NCBI GenBank assembly: GCA_009774175.1
Contig: VSNG01000008.1
Location: 1-56,487, forward strand
Direction of reading: 5' to 3'
DNA from: Lachnospiraceae bacterium
Lineage (GTDB): Bacteria; Bacillota; Clostridia; Lachnospirales; Lachnospiraceae
Length of the DNA: 56,487 nt
The translations under genes were made by a program, and so were the position numbers. The notes below the pieces were generated by a model. That model was not told where the DNA came from. It was given only the letters and a program-made list of their open reading frames with translations, and searched no databases. Position 1 is the first letter of the stretch, and every line of letters begins with the position of its first letter. Positions 1 to 6,665 of this stretch are shown in pieces.

Positions 1-75
1 GCATTATGTATATTTTTAACATATGGACATATTTTTGATATAAAGTCAAGAATAATTTTATTTGAAAATCATTTG

Positions 76-104
76 GCATATTGGATAAGCCGTACCCAAT
101 ATGC
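76..104. repeat. 9-bp inverted repeat upstream of the recombinase operon
   Basis: The arms GCATATTGG (76-84) and CCAATATGC (96-104) are perfect reverse complements around an 11-base loop. They lie in an AT-rich stretch 57 bases before the small recombinase-companion gene. No T-run follows, so a terminator is unlikely. An operator or leader hairpin controlling the recombinase genes is possible. The rest of bases 1-160 shows no gene. Confidence 0.5.
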
Positions 105-160
105 TGTTATGAAAAGATGGCATAACATTTTAAATGGATTTTTACGGGAGGGACAACCGA

Positions 161-292
161 TTGGAAAACGACAGGCAGGAAGCAATTCGCTATACCGTTG
201 AAAGAGAATTTTTAAGCAAAATCACTGTTACAGAATTTATAAACCGAATTATACAGGCCCACGTAAAAGAACAGACAACCATCGAAGGGTAA
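161..292 (+). CDS. 43-residue hypothetical protein, recombinase companion
   Basis: This small gene starts with TTG at 161, eight bases after a strong GGGAGGG site (146-152), and stops with TAA at 290-292. That is six bases before the recombinase ATG, so the two are almost certainly co-transcribed. The product begins MENDRQEAIRYTVEREFL and ends HVKEQTTIEG. It is mostly helical and charged, with no membrane segment or signal peptide. Small helical proteins of unknown role are often found just upstream of large serine recombinases in Firmicutes mobile elements. A recombination directionality factor or an accessory regulator are both possible, but nothing in the sequence decides between them. Confidence 0.6.
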   Translation: MENDRQEAIRYTVEREFLSKITVTEFINRIIQAHVKEQTTIEG

Positions 293-298
293 ACAACT

Positions 299-1942
299 AT
301 GGAAACAAACGTACTTTTCAATACAGCCGAATATATCAGATTATCCAGAGAAGACGGCGACAAGGCGGAAAGCGACAGTATTGGAAATCAGAAAAAGCTG
401 ATTGCAGATTACTTAAAAGGCAAAAACAACTTTGTCCTGTATGACGCCTACATAGACGACGGCTACACGGGAACCAATTTTAACCGTCCGTCATTTACCA
501 GAATGATCGAAGACATAGAAGCAGGAAAAGTAAATTGCGTGATTGTGAAAGACCTTTCGCGGTTCGGACGCGATTATATTGACACCGGAAAATATCTGGA
601 ACGTTATTTTCCGGAGCGCGGAGTGCGTTTCATTGCCATTACGGATCATATTGACAGCATGAAACAGGCTTACGATATGCTGCTGCCCATTAAAAACATC
701 TTTAACGAGCAGTATGCACGGGACATATCAAAAAAAGTCCATGCTTCCATAAAAACCAAGCAACGGACGGGGGAATTTATAGGGGCTTTCGCTTCCTATG
801 GCTACAGGAAATCGCCCGCCGATAAAAACAAATTGGTTATTGACGAATATGCCGCCGGGGTTATCCGCAAAATCTTCGATCTCTATATCGAAGGATATGG
901 AAAAATCCGTATTGCGGCTTTGCTGAATGAGGCCGGCATCGTATGCCCGTCCGAATACAAAAGGATAAATGGGGATAATTACAGAAACAGCACCCGTCTG
1001 GACAGCACCTTTTACTGGACGTACTCGACCATAAACCGTATTCTTCAAAACGAGATGTATGCCGGCAATATGGTACAGAACAGGAAAAGCCAGAGAATGC
1101 GCGGAAAGGCAAAGGCCCAGGACCGGAAAGACTGGATTGTGGTGAAAGGCACGCACGATGCGATTATTGATGCTGAAACCTGGAACAGGGCGCAGGACCT
1201 GTTAAAGCGCCGGACACGCAATCTCGACTTAAACAGCAATCTGAGTATTTTCGCCGGTTTTCTGAAATGCGGGGATTGCGGCAGAGCGCTTGCAAAGAAA
1301 ACGGGAGCGCCGGGGCACGGCGGCAGTAACGTCAATTACTACTGCGGCGCCTATGTACGCTCCGGCAGACAGTTCTGTACGCCCCACAAGGTACCCCATT
1401 GGGTTCTGGAAAAAATCATTCTGGACGATCTGCAGGCGATCATACAAAGCATTAATAATATACATGAAATCATTGAGCATAACCAGACCGCCGTCGTTAC
1501 TGCAACGCAGATTAACGAAAAAGAGAAACGCCGTCTTTGCGCCGAACTGGAAAAAGTGCGGAAGCTGAAAAAGGCGGTTTACGAGGATTACCGAGACGAA
1601 CTGATTTCCAAAGATGAATTTTTCGCATACCGGCAGGACTATATGAAAAAGGAAGCCTTACTGGAAAAGCAGCTCGAAAGCATTGGCGACAGACAGGACA
1701 AAGCTGCGCCGGATATTTTTGACAATCCGTGGATAAAACGTCTGTTGGCGTTTGGAGCTGTTGCAGAATTGGACAGGGATATTGTGTTGGAAATGATACA
1801 CGAAATAACGGTATATGAAGACCGTAAAATCAAGATCACCTACAATTTTTCCGGCGATCTGGAAGCCCTTTTTAAAACCGCGTATACAGGCGGTGAAAAC
1901 AAGGGTACAGCGGCTGACGTATCCGCCGGAAATGGCAGCTGA
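299..1942 (+). CDS. Large serine recombinase (site-specific integrase)
   Basis: This 547-residue enzyme would integrate and excise a mobile element by double-strand cleavage through a covalent serine-DNA link. The resolvase catalytic domain covers about residues 10-155, with the likely nucleophile Ser16 in YIRLSRED and the motif VIVKDLSRFGRDY. A recombinase domain follows (about 170-300), then a zinc ribbon (about 317-365) with CGDCG and later YYCGAY and FCTPH cysteines, then a coiled coil (about 385-460). Length and order fit the large serine integrase family (TnpX, SpoIVCA, phage integrases). It directly abuts a truncated deacetylase gene on the opposite strand, which places it at the element boundary. 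The last residues (about 535-547) read through repeats that may belong to the attachment site. The ATG at 299 follows the companion stop closely. Confidence 0.93.
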   Translation: METNVLFNTAEYIRLSREDGDKAESDSIGNQKKLIADYLKGKNNFVLYDAYIDDGYTGTNFNRPSFTRMIEDIEAGKVNCVIVKDLSRFGRDYIDTGKYLERYFPERGVRFIAITDHIDSMKQAYDMLLPIKNIFNEQYARDISKKVHASIKTKQRTGEFIGAFASYGYRKSPADKNKLVIDEYAAGVIRKIFDLYIEGYGKIRIAALLNEAGIVCPSEYKRINGDNYRNSTRLDSTFYWTYSTINRILQNEMYAGNMVQNRKSQRMRGKAKAQDRKDWIVVKGTHDAIIDAETWNRAQDLLKRRTRNLDLNSNLSIFAGFLKCGDCGRALAKKTGAPGHGGSNVNYYCGAYVRSGRQFCTPHKVPHWVLEKIILDDLQAIIQSINNIHEIIEHNQTAVVTATQINEKEKRRLCAELEKVRKLKKAVYEDYRDELISKDEFFAYRQDYMKKEALLEKQLESIGDRQDKAAPDIFDNPWIKRLLAFGAVAELDRDIVLEMIHEITVYEDRKIKITYNFSGDLEALFKTAYTGGENKGTAADVSAGNGS

Positions 1943-1990
1943 CGTATCTGTCAGCCGAAAATGCGCCGCAAGTTACCGCCGCCCCAGGCG
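1913..1990. other. Probable element end / attachment-site region
   Basis: This stretch joins the recombinase 3' end to the broken deacetylase gene. It holds a direct repeat GCTGACGTATC at 1913-1923 and 1938-1948. The second copy forms a perfect 6-bp inverted repeat, GCTGAC (1938-1943) with GTCAGC (1950-1955). Repeated arms beside the crossover are typical of sites bound by the zinc-ribbon domain of large serine recombinases. The deacetylase coding sequence departs from the family pattern near 1980-1990, inside GC-rich sequence encoding DAAWG. The crossover is therefore probably there, but the exact core dinucleotide cannot be fixed without the other element end. Confidence 0.55.
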
Positions 1991-2424
1991 GCATCAAAGC
2001 TTAACGCCACCTGCTTTTTGTCTGTCTCCACGCAGTAGATCGGCAGCTCCCTTCCTCCAACGGAGCTGCTCACCGTAATGGAGTCAGGCAAAAACCTCAT
2101 GATACCCTGTATCAGCGCCACCGCCGCCAGAAGAAAGGCCGCCGACTTGGCTGTCTGCACAATCGCATTTTTCAAAAACAGCTCCCGTTTATGTTCTTCC
2201 TTCGTCTGTTCTCTCTCCATTGTGCTCACGGAGCCGCAATACTGCCCGCAGCCTCTCTGCTTCCTTCTCTCCTCATTCCATTCCTCCACCTTTTCCGGCG
2301 CGGGCCAGACGTCGTTTTTACCCCGTCCCCTGCGCTCCCTCTGTATTTTATTTTCCAATTCCCCCATGGCAAGTATAACCTTATCATTCCAGCTTCTCTT
2401 TTTTGGCATACCGACACCCTGCAT
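1951..2424 (-). pseudogene. PdaB-like polysaccharide deacetylase, 5' part, interrupted by the mobile element
   Basis: The 157-residue reading frame has a cytoplasmic N-terminus, a membrane segment (about residues 92-110, SAAFLLAAVALIQG), then ELPIYCVETDKK and VALSFDAAWG. That is the opening of a NodB-type polysaccharide deacetylase domain as in the sporulation protein PdaB, with the first metal Asp in SFDAAWG. The family pattern stops right after DAAWG; nine unrelated residues and a stop follow. The whole catalytic domain is therefore missing and presumably lies at the other end of the element, outside the window. Full-length homologues continue for roughly another 170-200 residues. The start is uncertain: the ATG at 2424, the next one five codons on, or a later Met near the membrane segment. 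If the element excises in the mother cell, the gene could be restored as sigK is by skin-element excision; that is inference. Confidence 0.72.
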
Positions 2425-2443
2425 ATAATTTTAATTAAGTATA

Positions 2444-2472
2444 TGGAAAATAAATATACCATATGCTATACT
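2444..2472 (+). promoter_or_regulatory. Candidate sigma-A promoter for the Cys-rich gene
   Basis: TGGAAA (2444-2449), a 17-base spacer and TATACT (2467-2472) fit a vegetative promoter and would give a transcript starting near 2479. That is about 45 bases before the ATG at 2524. The interval is AT-rich and also has to carry the divergent promoter of the interrupted deacetylase gene. Confidence 0.5.
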
Positions 2473-2523
2473 GTCCAAAGCCACTTCAAAATCATTCTTA
2501 AATCATTCAAAGGAGGTCATGAC

Positions 2524-2970
2524 ATGGACGAAACACATAAGAAAGGTTTGAATGCTGATTTAATTGAATCTGATCTGGAAAACTGCTGCCGGGGCGAAGC
2601 TCTCTGCGGCCAGTGCCGTAATACAGCGTGCAACATAGGCTTTGCAAAGCGCTGCATTTCCGACTACAAAAAAGCTCCCAAAAAGGAAGTCCCCGGCGGC
2701 ACGGACAATATCCCCACCACGGACTTTCGTACCTTTGACGAGGTGGAGCTGGAAACGGCCATCGCGCATATCTTAAAGGAATGTAAGGACTGCAAGGAAG
2801 ACCACACAGAAAACTGTATTATTAACATAATCCGCAATTGCTACGAGGTCAGTCTGTTAGGGGACACACACGTCTACGAGGGAAGCGCTCTTCAATATTT
2901 AATGTTCCTGAGAGAGCATTTTCCGGATCAGGCGGCATGCATAGCAGACGTTTATGCAAGCCTGCCCTGA
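2524..2970 (+). CDS. Cys-rich hypothetical protein, 148 aa
   Basis: The ATG at 2524 is chosen because AAAGGAGG (2509-2516) sits seven bases upstream; the open frame further upstream is only an antisense shadow of the deacetylase gene. The protein is soluble, without signal peptide or membrane segment. It has a dense N-terminal cysteine group (NCCRGEALCGQCRNTAC, then KRC, about residues 20-42) and a second group further on (KECKDCKEDHTENC). This many paired cysteines in a cytoplasmic protein suggests zinc or iron-sulfur binding. The C-terminal third is predicted helical. I do not recognise a named family. The divergent deacetylase gene may share regulation through the short spacer. Confidence 0.72.
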   Translation: MDETHKKGLNADLIESDLENCCRGEALCGQCRNTACNIGFAKRCISDYKKAPKKEVPGGTDNIPTTDFRTFDEVELETAIAHILKECKDCKEDHTENCIINIIRNCYEVSLLGDTHVYEGSALQYLMFLREHFPDQAACIADVYASLP

Positions 2971-2997
2971 AATATTAAAAATTTTTTTCCAAACCCC

Positions 2998-3027
2998 TTT
3001 ACAAATCGGCACAAAAGACGAAATAAT
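2998..3027 (+). promoter_or_regulatory. Candidate promoter for the FliD-like gene
   Basis: TTTACA (2998-3003), an 18-base spacer and AATAAT (3022-3027) make a plausible vegetative promoter. The leader would be about 70 bases long before the ATG at 3103. The gap between the two genes otherwise holds only an AT-rich stretch and the ribosome binding site AAGGAGGG. Confidence 0.4.
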
Positions 3028-3102
3028 AGATATAGAAACTTATGTTATTGCCACATATATGACAAGGATGTCAGATATAGATTATGACAAGGAGGGAAAA
3101 CC

Positions 3103-4350
3103 ATGGGAATTAGTTTGAACGGATTAAATTCAGGAATGGCTGACACCTATTCCACACTGCTTGGCGGTATGGGCGGTTCAGACGACGCAGGCGGCGTAAG
3201 CTCGCTGCTTGGCGATTACGCCGCGATTAAAAACGGCAGTTATGGCAAGATGATGAAATCCTACTATGCCAAAATGAAAAAGCAGGAGGCTGAGGAGTCC
3301 GGCGAAACCAAGCAGACGAAGGCCGGAAAAGTGAAGGACAACGCGTCCGCGTCCGCAGCGGCGTCCCTTTATAAATCCGCCTCTGCGCTTACCTCTTTAA
3401 ACTACGATGACCGCAGCGAGGAAAACATCGGCAAAATCACGGACTCTGTTTCCGCCTTTGTCAAGGATTACAACAGCCTGATGAAGAACGCGGGAAAGAG
3501 CGAAAACTCTACCGTACAGAAGCAGGCGGAGTCCTTATACAACTCCTACTACTCAAACTACAAGCTGTTTGCCAAGGTTGGCATCACCATGAACTCTGAC
3601 AAAACGCTCTCCTTTGACGAGGATTCCATGAAAAAGGCCCTCGCCGACACGGAGCACGCAAACGGCGCTACCGTTAAGACGCTCTTTGGCGGTATCGGCT
3701 CTTTCGCTGACAAGGCTGTCAACAAAGCAAGCCAGATTTACCGGGCTGCCAGCGGCGGAGACTCCGTTACCTCCTCCAAGGCAAAATACGCGGGCGTAGG
3801 CGGTTCTTCCTCAACGAGTACTTCCAGCACGTCCTCCACGAAAGATAAGGATAAAAACAAAGTTGTAACGGACGCTTCCACGGCGGCGGCCGCCAACTCG
3901 CTCTACAATTCCATCGAGACGCTGAACGCCATGGAGATTAACAACGACAACAAGGAAAACGTTTATAAGGCGTTTACCTCTCTTGTAAAGAATTACAACG
4001 AGCTGATCAAAAACACCGATAAAAGCGCCAACAGCAACGTTGTCAATCAGGCTTCCTATCTCAAGAGCCTCGTAAACAACAATAAGAGCGCTTTCTCCAA
4101 AATGGGCGTGACCGTAAATTCCGACAAATCCCTCTCCATCAACGAGGAGAAGTTTAAGGAAGCGGACATGAGCAATGTTAAGAATCTGTTTACCGGCGTT
4201 TACTCCTTCGCGGAGAAGCTTGGCGACAGGGTCAACAGCATTTACCGCTATGCGACGCAGGGTGACGCCCTGAACAAGAAGACCTACGACAACGGCGGCA
4301 GCGGCATCAACGTGCCCAGCATGGGTTCCATGGTGGATACGGTTCTGTAA
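3103..4350 (+). CDS. FliD-like protein with two tandem copies of one domain, 415 aa
   Basis: The start ATG at 3103 follows AAGGAGGG. The short N-terminal region (about 1-80) is Gly/Ser-rich and then Lys-rich, with no obvious signal peptide. Two homologous blocks of about 130 residues follow (about 85-215 and 258-390), separated by a Ser/Thr linker (SSSTSTSSTSSTKDKDKNK). Each block has the pattern LYNS, FVKDYNSLMKN or LVKNYNELIKN, KVGITMNSDKTL or KMGVTVNSDKSL, VKTLFGG or VKNLFTG, SFADK or SFAEK, and a final IYR. The VK-YN-L, G-D-L and LF-FA patterns are those of the C-terminal domain of the flagellar cap protein FliD. No flagellar genes are near. It is probably a secreted or structural relative rather than a true filament cap. 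Confidence 0.75.
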   Translation: MGISLNGLNSGMADTYSTLLGGMGGSDDAGGVSSLLGDYAAIKNGSYGKMMKSYYAKMKKQEAEESGETKQTKAGKVKDNASASAAASLYKSASALTSLNYDDRSEENIGKITDSVSAFVKDYNSLMKNAGKSENSTVQKQAESLYNSYYSNYKLFAKVGITMNSDKTLSFDEDSMKKALADTEHANGATVKTLFGGIGSFADKAVNKASQIYRAASGGDSVTSSKAKYAGVGGSSSTSTSSTSSTKDKDKNKVVTDASTAAAANSLYNSIETLNAMEINNDNKENVYKAFTSLVKNYNELIKNTDKSANSNVVNQASYLKSLVNNNKSAFSKMGVTVNSDKSLSINEEKFKEADMSNVKNLFTGVYSFAEKLGDRVNSIYRYATQGDALNKKTYDNGGSGINVPSMGSMVDTVL

Positions 4351-4399
4351 GCCGCAAGAAAAGAAACTGTTTTGCCGTAACACAATCATTAGAACGTAA

Positions 4400-4432
4400 A
4401 AGAACGGAGCCATTTCGGCTCCGTTCTTTTTA
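4400..4432. terminator. Rho-independent terminator, probably bidirectional
   Basis: AAGAACGGAGCC (4400-4411) pairs perfectly with GGCTCCGTTCTT (4417-4428), followed by further T residues on the plus strand and preceded by an A-run. It ends the FliD-like gene and, read on the minus strand, lies 49 bases after the isomerase stop. It therefore probably serves both converging units. Confidence 0.88.
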
Positions 4433-4476
4433 TAACTTTATTCAACCTGAAAGGTTCCCGTTCTTTCCCGTCCACT

Positions 4477-5961
4477 TTACGCAAAAGGATTCTCCGTGGG
4501 ATACGGCAGGCTCTTAGGCTGGTTGTAGCCAATCTCGCTCACATCCACGCCGATATACTTAAACACCTCATAAAGCGCCTTTCCGTAATGACCGAACGCC
4601 ACCGCGCCGTGGTGCGGGTAATTCTTCTCAATCAGCACATGACGATAGAATCTGCCCATCTCAGGAATCGCGAATACGCCGATGCCGCCGAAGGACTTGG
4701 TCGCCACAGGAAGCACCTCACCCTCCGCCACATAAGCGCGCAGGATATTGTCAGCCGTGCTCTGCAGACGATAGAAGGTAATGTTGCCGGGCACGATATC
4801 TCCTTCCAGCGTACCCTGAGTCACTTCCTCAGGAAGGGATCTCGCCATGATCATCTGATACTCCATGCTGCACTTGGACAGCTTCTTGGAGCAGGTATTA
4901 CCGCAGTGGAAGCCCATGAAGGTATCGGTAAACTTGTAATCAAACTTGCCTTCGATAGACTCTTTGTACATATCCTTCGGAACGGAATTGTTGATGTCAA
5001 GCAGTGTTACGATATCGTCGCTGACAGCTTCGCCGATGAACTCGCTTAAGCAGCCGTAAATATCCACTTCACAGGATACCGGGATGCCTCTGCCGGTCAG
5101 ACGGCTGTTCACATAGCAGGGAACAAAACCGAACTGGGTCTGGAATGCAGGCCAGCACTTTCCTGCAATCGCCACATACTCGCGATACCCCTTGTGCTCC
5201 TCGATCCAGTCAAGCAGGGTCAGCTCATACTGTGCCAGCTTGGGCAGAATGGTGGGCTTGTTGTTGCCTGCGCCAAGCTCTGCCTCCATATCCTTTACCA
5301 CATCGGGGATACGAGGATCATCCGCATGTTTGTTATAAGCCTCAAAAAGGTCAAGCTCAGAGTTCTCCTCGATCTCCACGCCCAAGTTATAAAGCTGCTT
5401 GATAGGCGCGTTGCAGGCAAGGAAGTTAAGCGGTCTGGGACCGAAGGATATAATCTTTAAGCTGGAAAGCGCCGCAATTGCACGCGCAATCGGAACAAAC
5501 TCATGAATCATGTCAGCGCAGTCCTCAGCGTCCCCTACAGGGTACTCGGGAATATAAGCCCTCACGTTTCTAAGCTTTAAGTTGTAGCTGGCATTGAGCA
5601 TGCCGCAGTAAGCGTCGCCACGGCCCTGAATCAGATCATTCTGAGATTCCTCGGCAGCCGCAACAAACATCTTCGGGCCTTCGAAATGCTTTGCAAGCAG
5701 TGTCTCGGAAATCTCCGGGCCAAAGTTGCCAAGGTATACGCAAAGAGCGTTACATCCGTTGTCCTTGATGTCCTTCAATGCGTTCACCATGTCGATTTCA
5801 CTCTCGATAATGCAGACAGGGCACTCGTAAATATCCGCCGCGTCATACTTTTTCGTGTACGCCTCCACCAGCGCCTTTCTCCTGTTGATCGCAAGAGATG
5901 CCGGGAAACAATCACGGCTTACCGCCACGATACCAATTTTTACCTTCGGTAAATTGTTCAT
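4477..5961 (-). CDS. L-fucose/L-arabinose isomerase family protein
   Basis: This 494-residue protein would interconvert an aldose and a ketose, making the ketose that the neighbouring xylulokinase phosphorylates. The sequence has the isomerase-family N-terminal domain (VKIGIVAVSRDCFP, ALCVYLGNFGPE, AAAEESQ), a central part with FGPRPLNFLACNAP, and a C-terminal substrate domain with SCEVDIYGCLSEF, MGFHCGNTC and NYPHHGAVAFGHYG. The Glu and His residues in the last motifs are the likely metal ligands. Length fits the family (about 470-600). It is the third and last gene of the xylB operon and is followed by a shared terminator. AAAGGAGG upstream supports the start at 5961. The exact sugar (D-arabinose, L-fucose, L-arabinose or a rarer pentose) cannot be read from sequence. 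Confidence 0.85.
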   Translation of the reverse strand: MNNLPKVKIGIVAVSRDCFPASLAINRRKALVEAYTKKYDAADIYECPVCIIESEIDMVNALKDIKDNGCNALCVYLGNFGPEISETLLAKHFEGPKMFVAAAEESQNDLIQGRGDAYCGMLNASYNLKLRNVRAYIPEYPVGDAEDCADMIHEFVPIARAIAALSSLKIISFGPRPLNFLACNAPIKQLYNLGVEIEENSELDLFEAYNKHADDPRIPDVVKDMEAELGAGNNKPTILPKLAQYELTLLDWIEEHKGYREYVAIAGKCWPAFQTQFGFVPCYVNSRLTGRGIPVSCEVDIYGCLSEFIGEAVSDDIVTLLDINNSVPKDMYKESIEGKFDYKFTDTFMGFHCGNTCSKKLSKCSMEYQMIMARSLPEEVTQGTLEGDIVPGNITFYRLQSTADNILRAYVAEGEVLPVATKSFGGIGVFAIPEMGRFYRHVLIEKNYPHHGAVAFGHYGKALYEVFKYIGVDVSEIGYNQPKSLPYPTENPFA

Positions 5962-5994
5962 ATTTATTATCCTCCTTTAACCGGGTTGACCGGT

Positions 5995-6618
5995 TTATTC
6001 TCTAATATCTAAATTCTTTCCTACAAGACCGATATGCGCGCCTGCATCGAGGCCGCCCTCCTCATGGCCGATCAGCCATTTGTTCTGGGCTGTAATCAGG
6101 GAATCCTCCCAGCCTTCATGCCCTTCTTTCAGCGGATAATTGGTGCCCGCAGGGAGCACGATACCTACCTTGAAACCGTCTTCATTAGCACTGCACGGCG
6201 CATAGTGCAGGGTGGTCGCATAGATTTCCACCGCCGTGCCCGCCGGTACAAGAAAGGCCTCCATCTTAGCCGTCTCATACTTGAAATCATCGGTAATATC
6301 CTGCTGCATACCGAGGATCAGCACCGCGTCCGTAGCCGCCACATTGACCTCGGAGCTTCTGTGATACTCAACCGCGTTCAGCTTGTAATTATGACCGTTG
6401 CAGTATCCAACCTCAATGGGCAGTTCACCGTAGGTTCTCTTCTGTAACGCTCTGGCCGCCGTTGTCTCCTCCAGCGCCGGGATGGAAGGTTCATAAGCCA
6501 CGCCCTCCGGCAGCGGCGTCTTACTTTTGATCGCCTCCACCAGATCCGTGAAGTCGATCCCCTCCACAGCCCTGCCGTACTTACGAAACGACGGGTCTGT
6601 CAGTTTTTTGATCTCCAT
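5995..6618 (-). CDS. DUF4867 family protein, probable sugar-metabolism cupin
   Basis: This 207-residue soluble protein sits between xylulokinase and the isomerase, with 33 and 47 base gaps. Recognisable stretches include GRAVEGIDFTDLVEA, EVGYCNGHNYKLNAVEYH, AFLVPAGTAVEIYATTLHYAP and a C-terminal NKWLIGHEEGG. The His-rich beta-strand pattern (CNGHNYKLN, EYH, TLHYAP) looks like a metal-binding cupin. DUF4867 proteins are, to my knowledge, small, of unproven function, and found with xylulokinase and isomerase genes in Clostridia. A mutarotase, epimerase or isomerase acting on the same sugar would fit the operon. The start is supported by AGAAAGGAGCG upstream. Confidence 0.75.
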   Translation of the reverse strand: MEIKKLTDPSFRKYGRAVEGIDFTDLVEAIKSKTPLPEGVAYEPSIPALEETTAARALQKRTYGELPIEVGYCNGHNYKLNAVEYHRSSEVNVAATDAVLILGMQQDITDDFKYETAKMEAFLVPAGTAVEIYATTLHYAPCSANEDGFKVGIVLPAGTNYPLKEGHEGWEDSLITAQNKWLIGHEEGGLDAGAHIGLVGKNLDIRE

Positions 6619-6665
6619 ACTTTTTCGCTCCTTTCTATCTATGGTTAGAAGTTTTTTCTACATGG

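Noticed and set aside
728..1156. A minus-strand frame inside the recombinase gene
   Set aside because: Composition reflects the reverse complement of the catalytic domain codons, with no ribosome site.
1938..1955. Terminator for the recombinase gene
   Set aside because: The stem is only six bases and no T-run follows; it fits better as an attachment-site arm.
2191..2523. Longer N-terminus for the Cys-rich protein
   Set aside because: The upstream frame is antisense to the deacetylase gene and has no ribosome site, whereas the ATG at 2524 has a near-perfect one.
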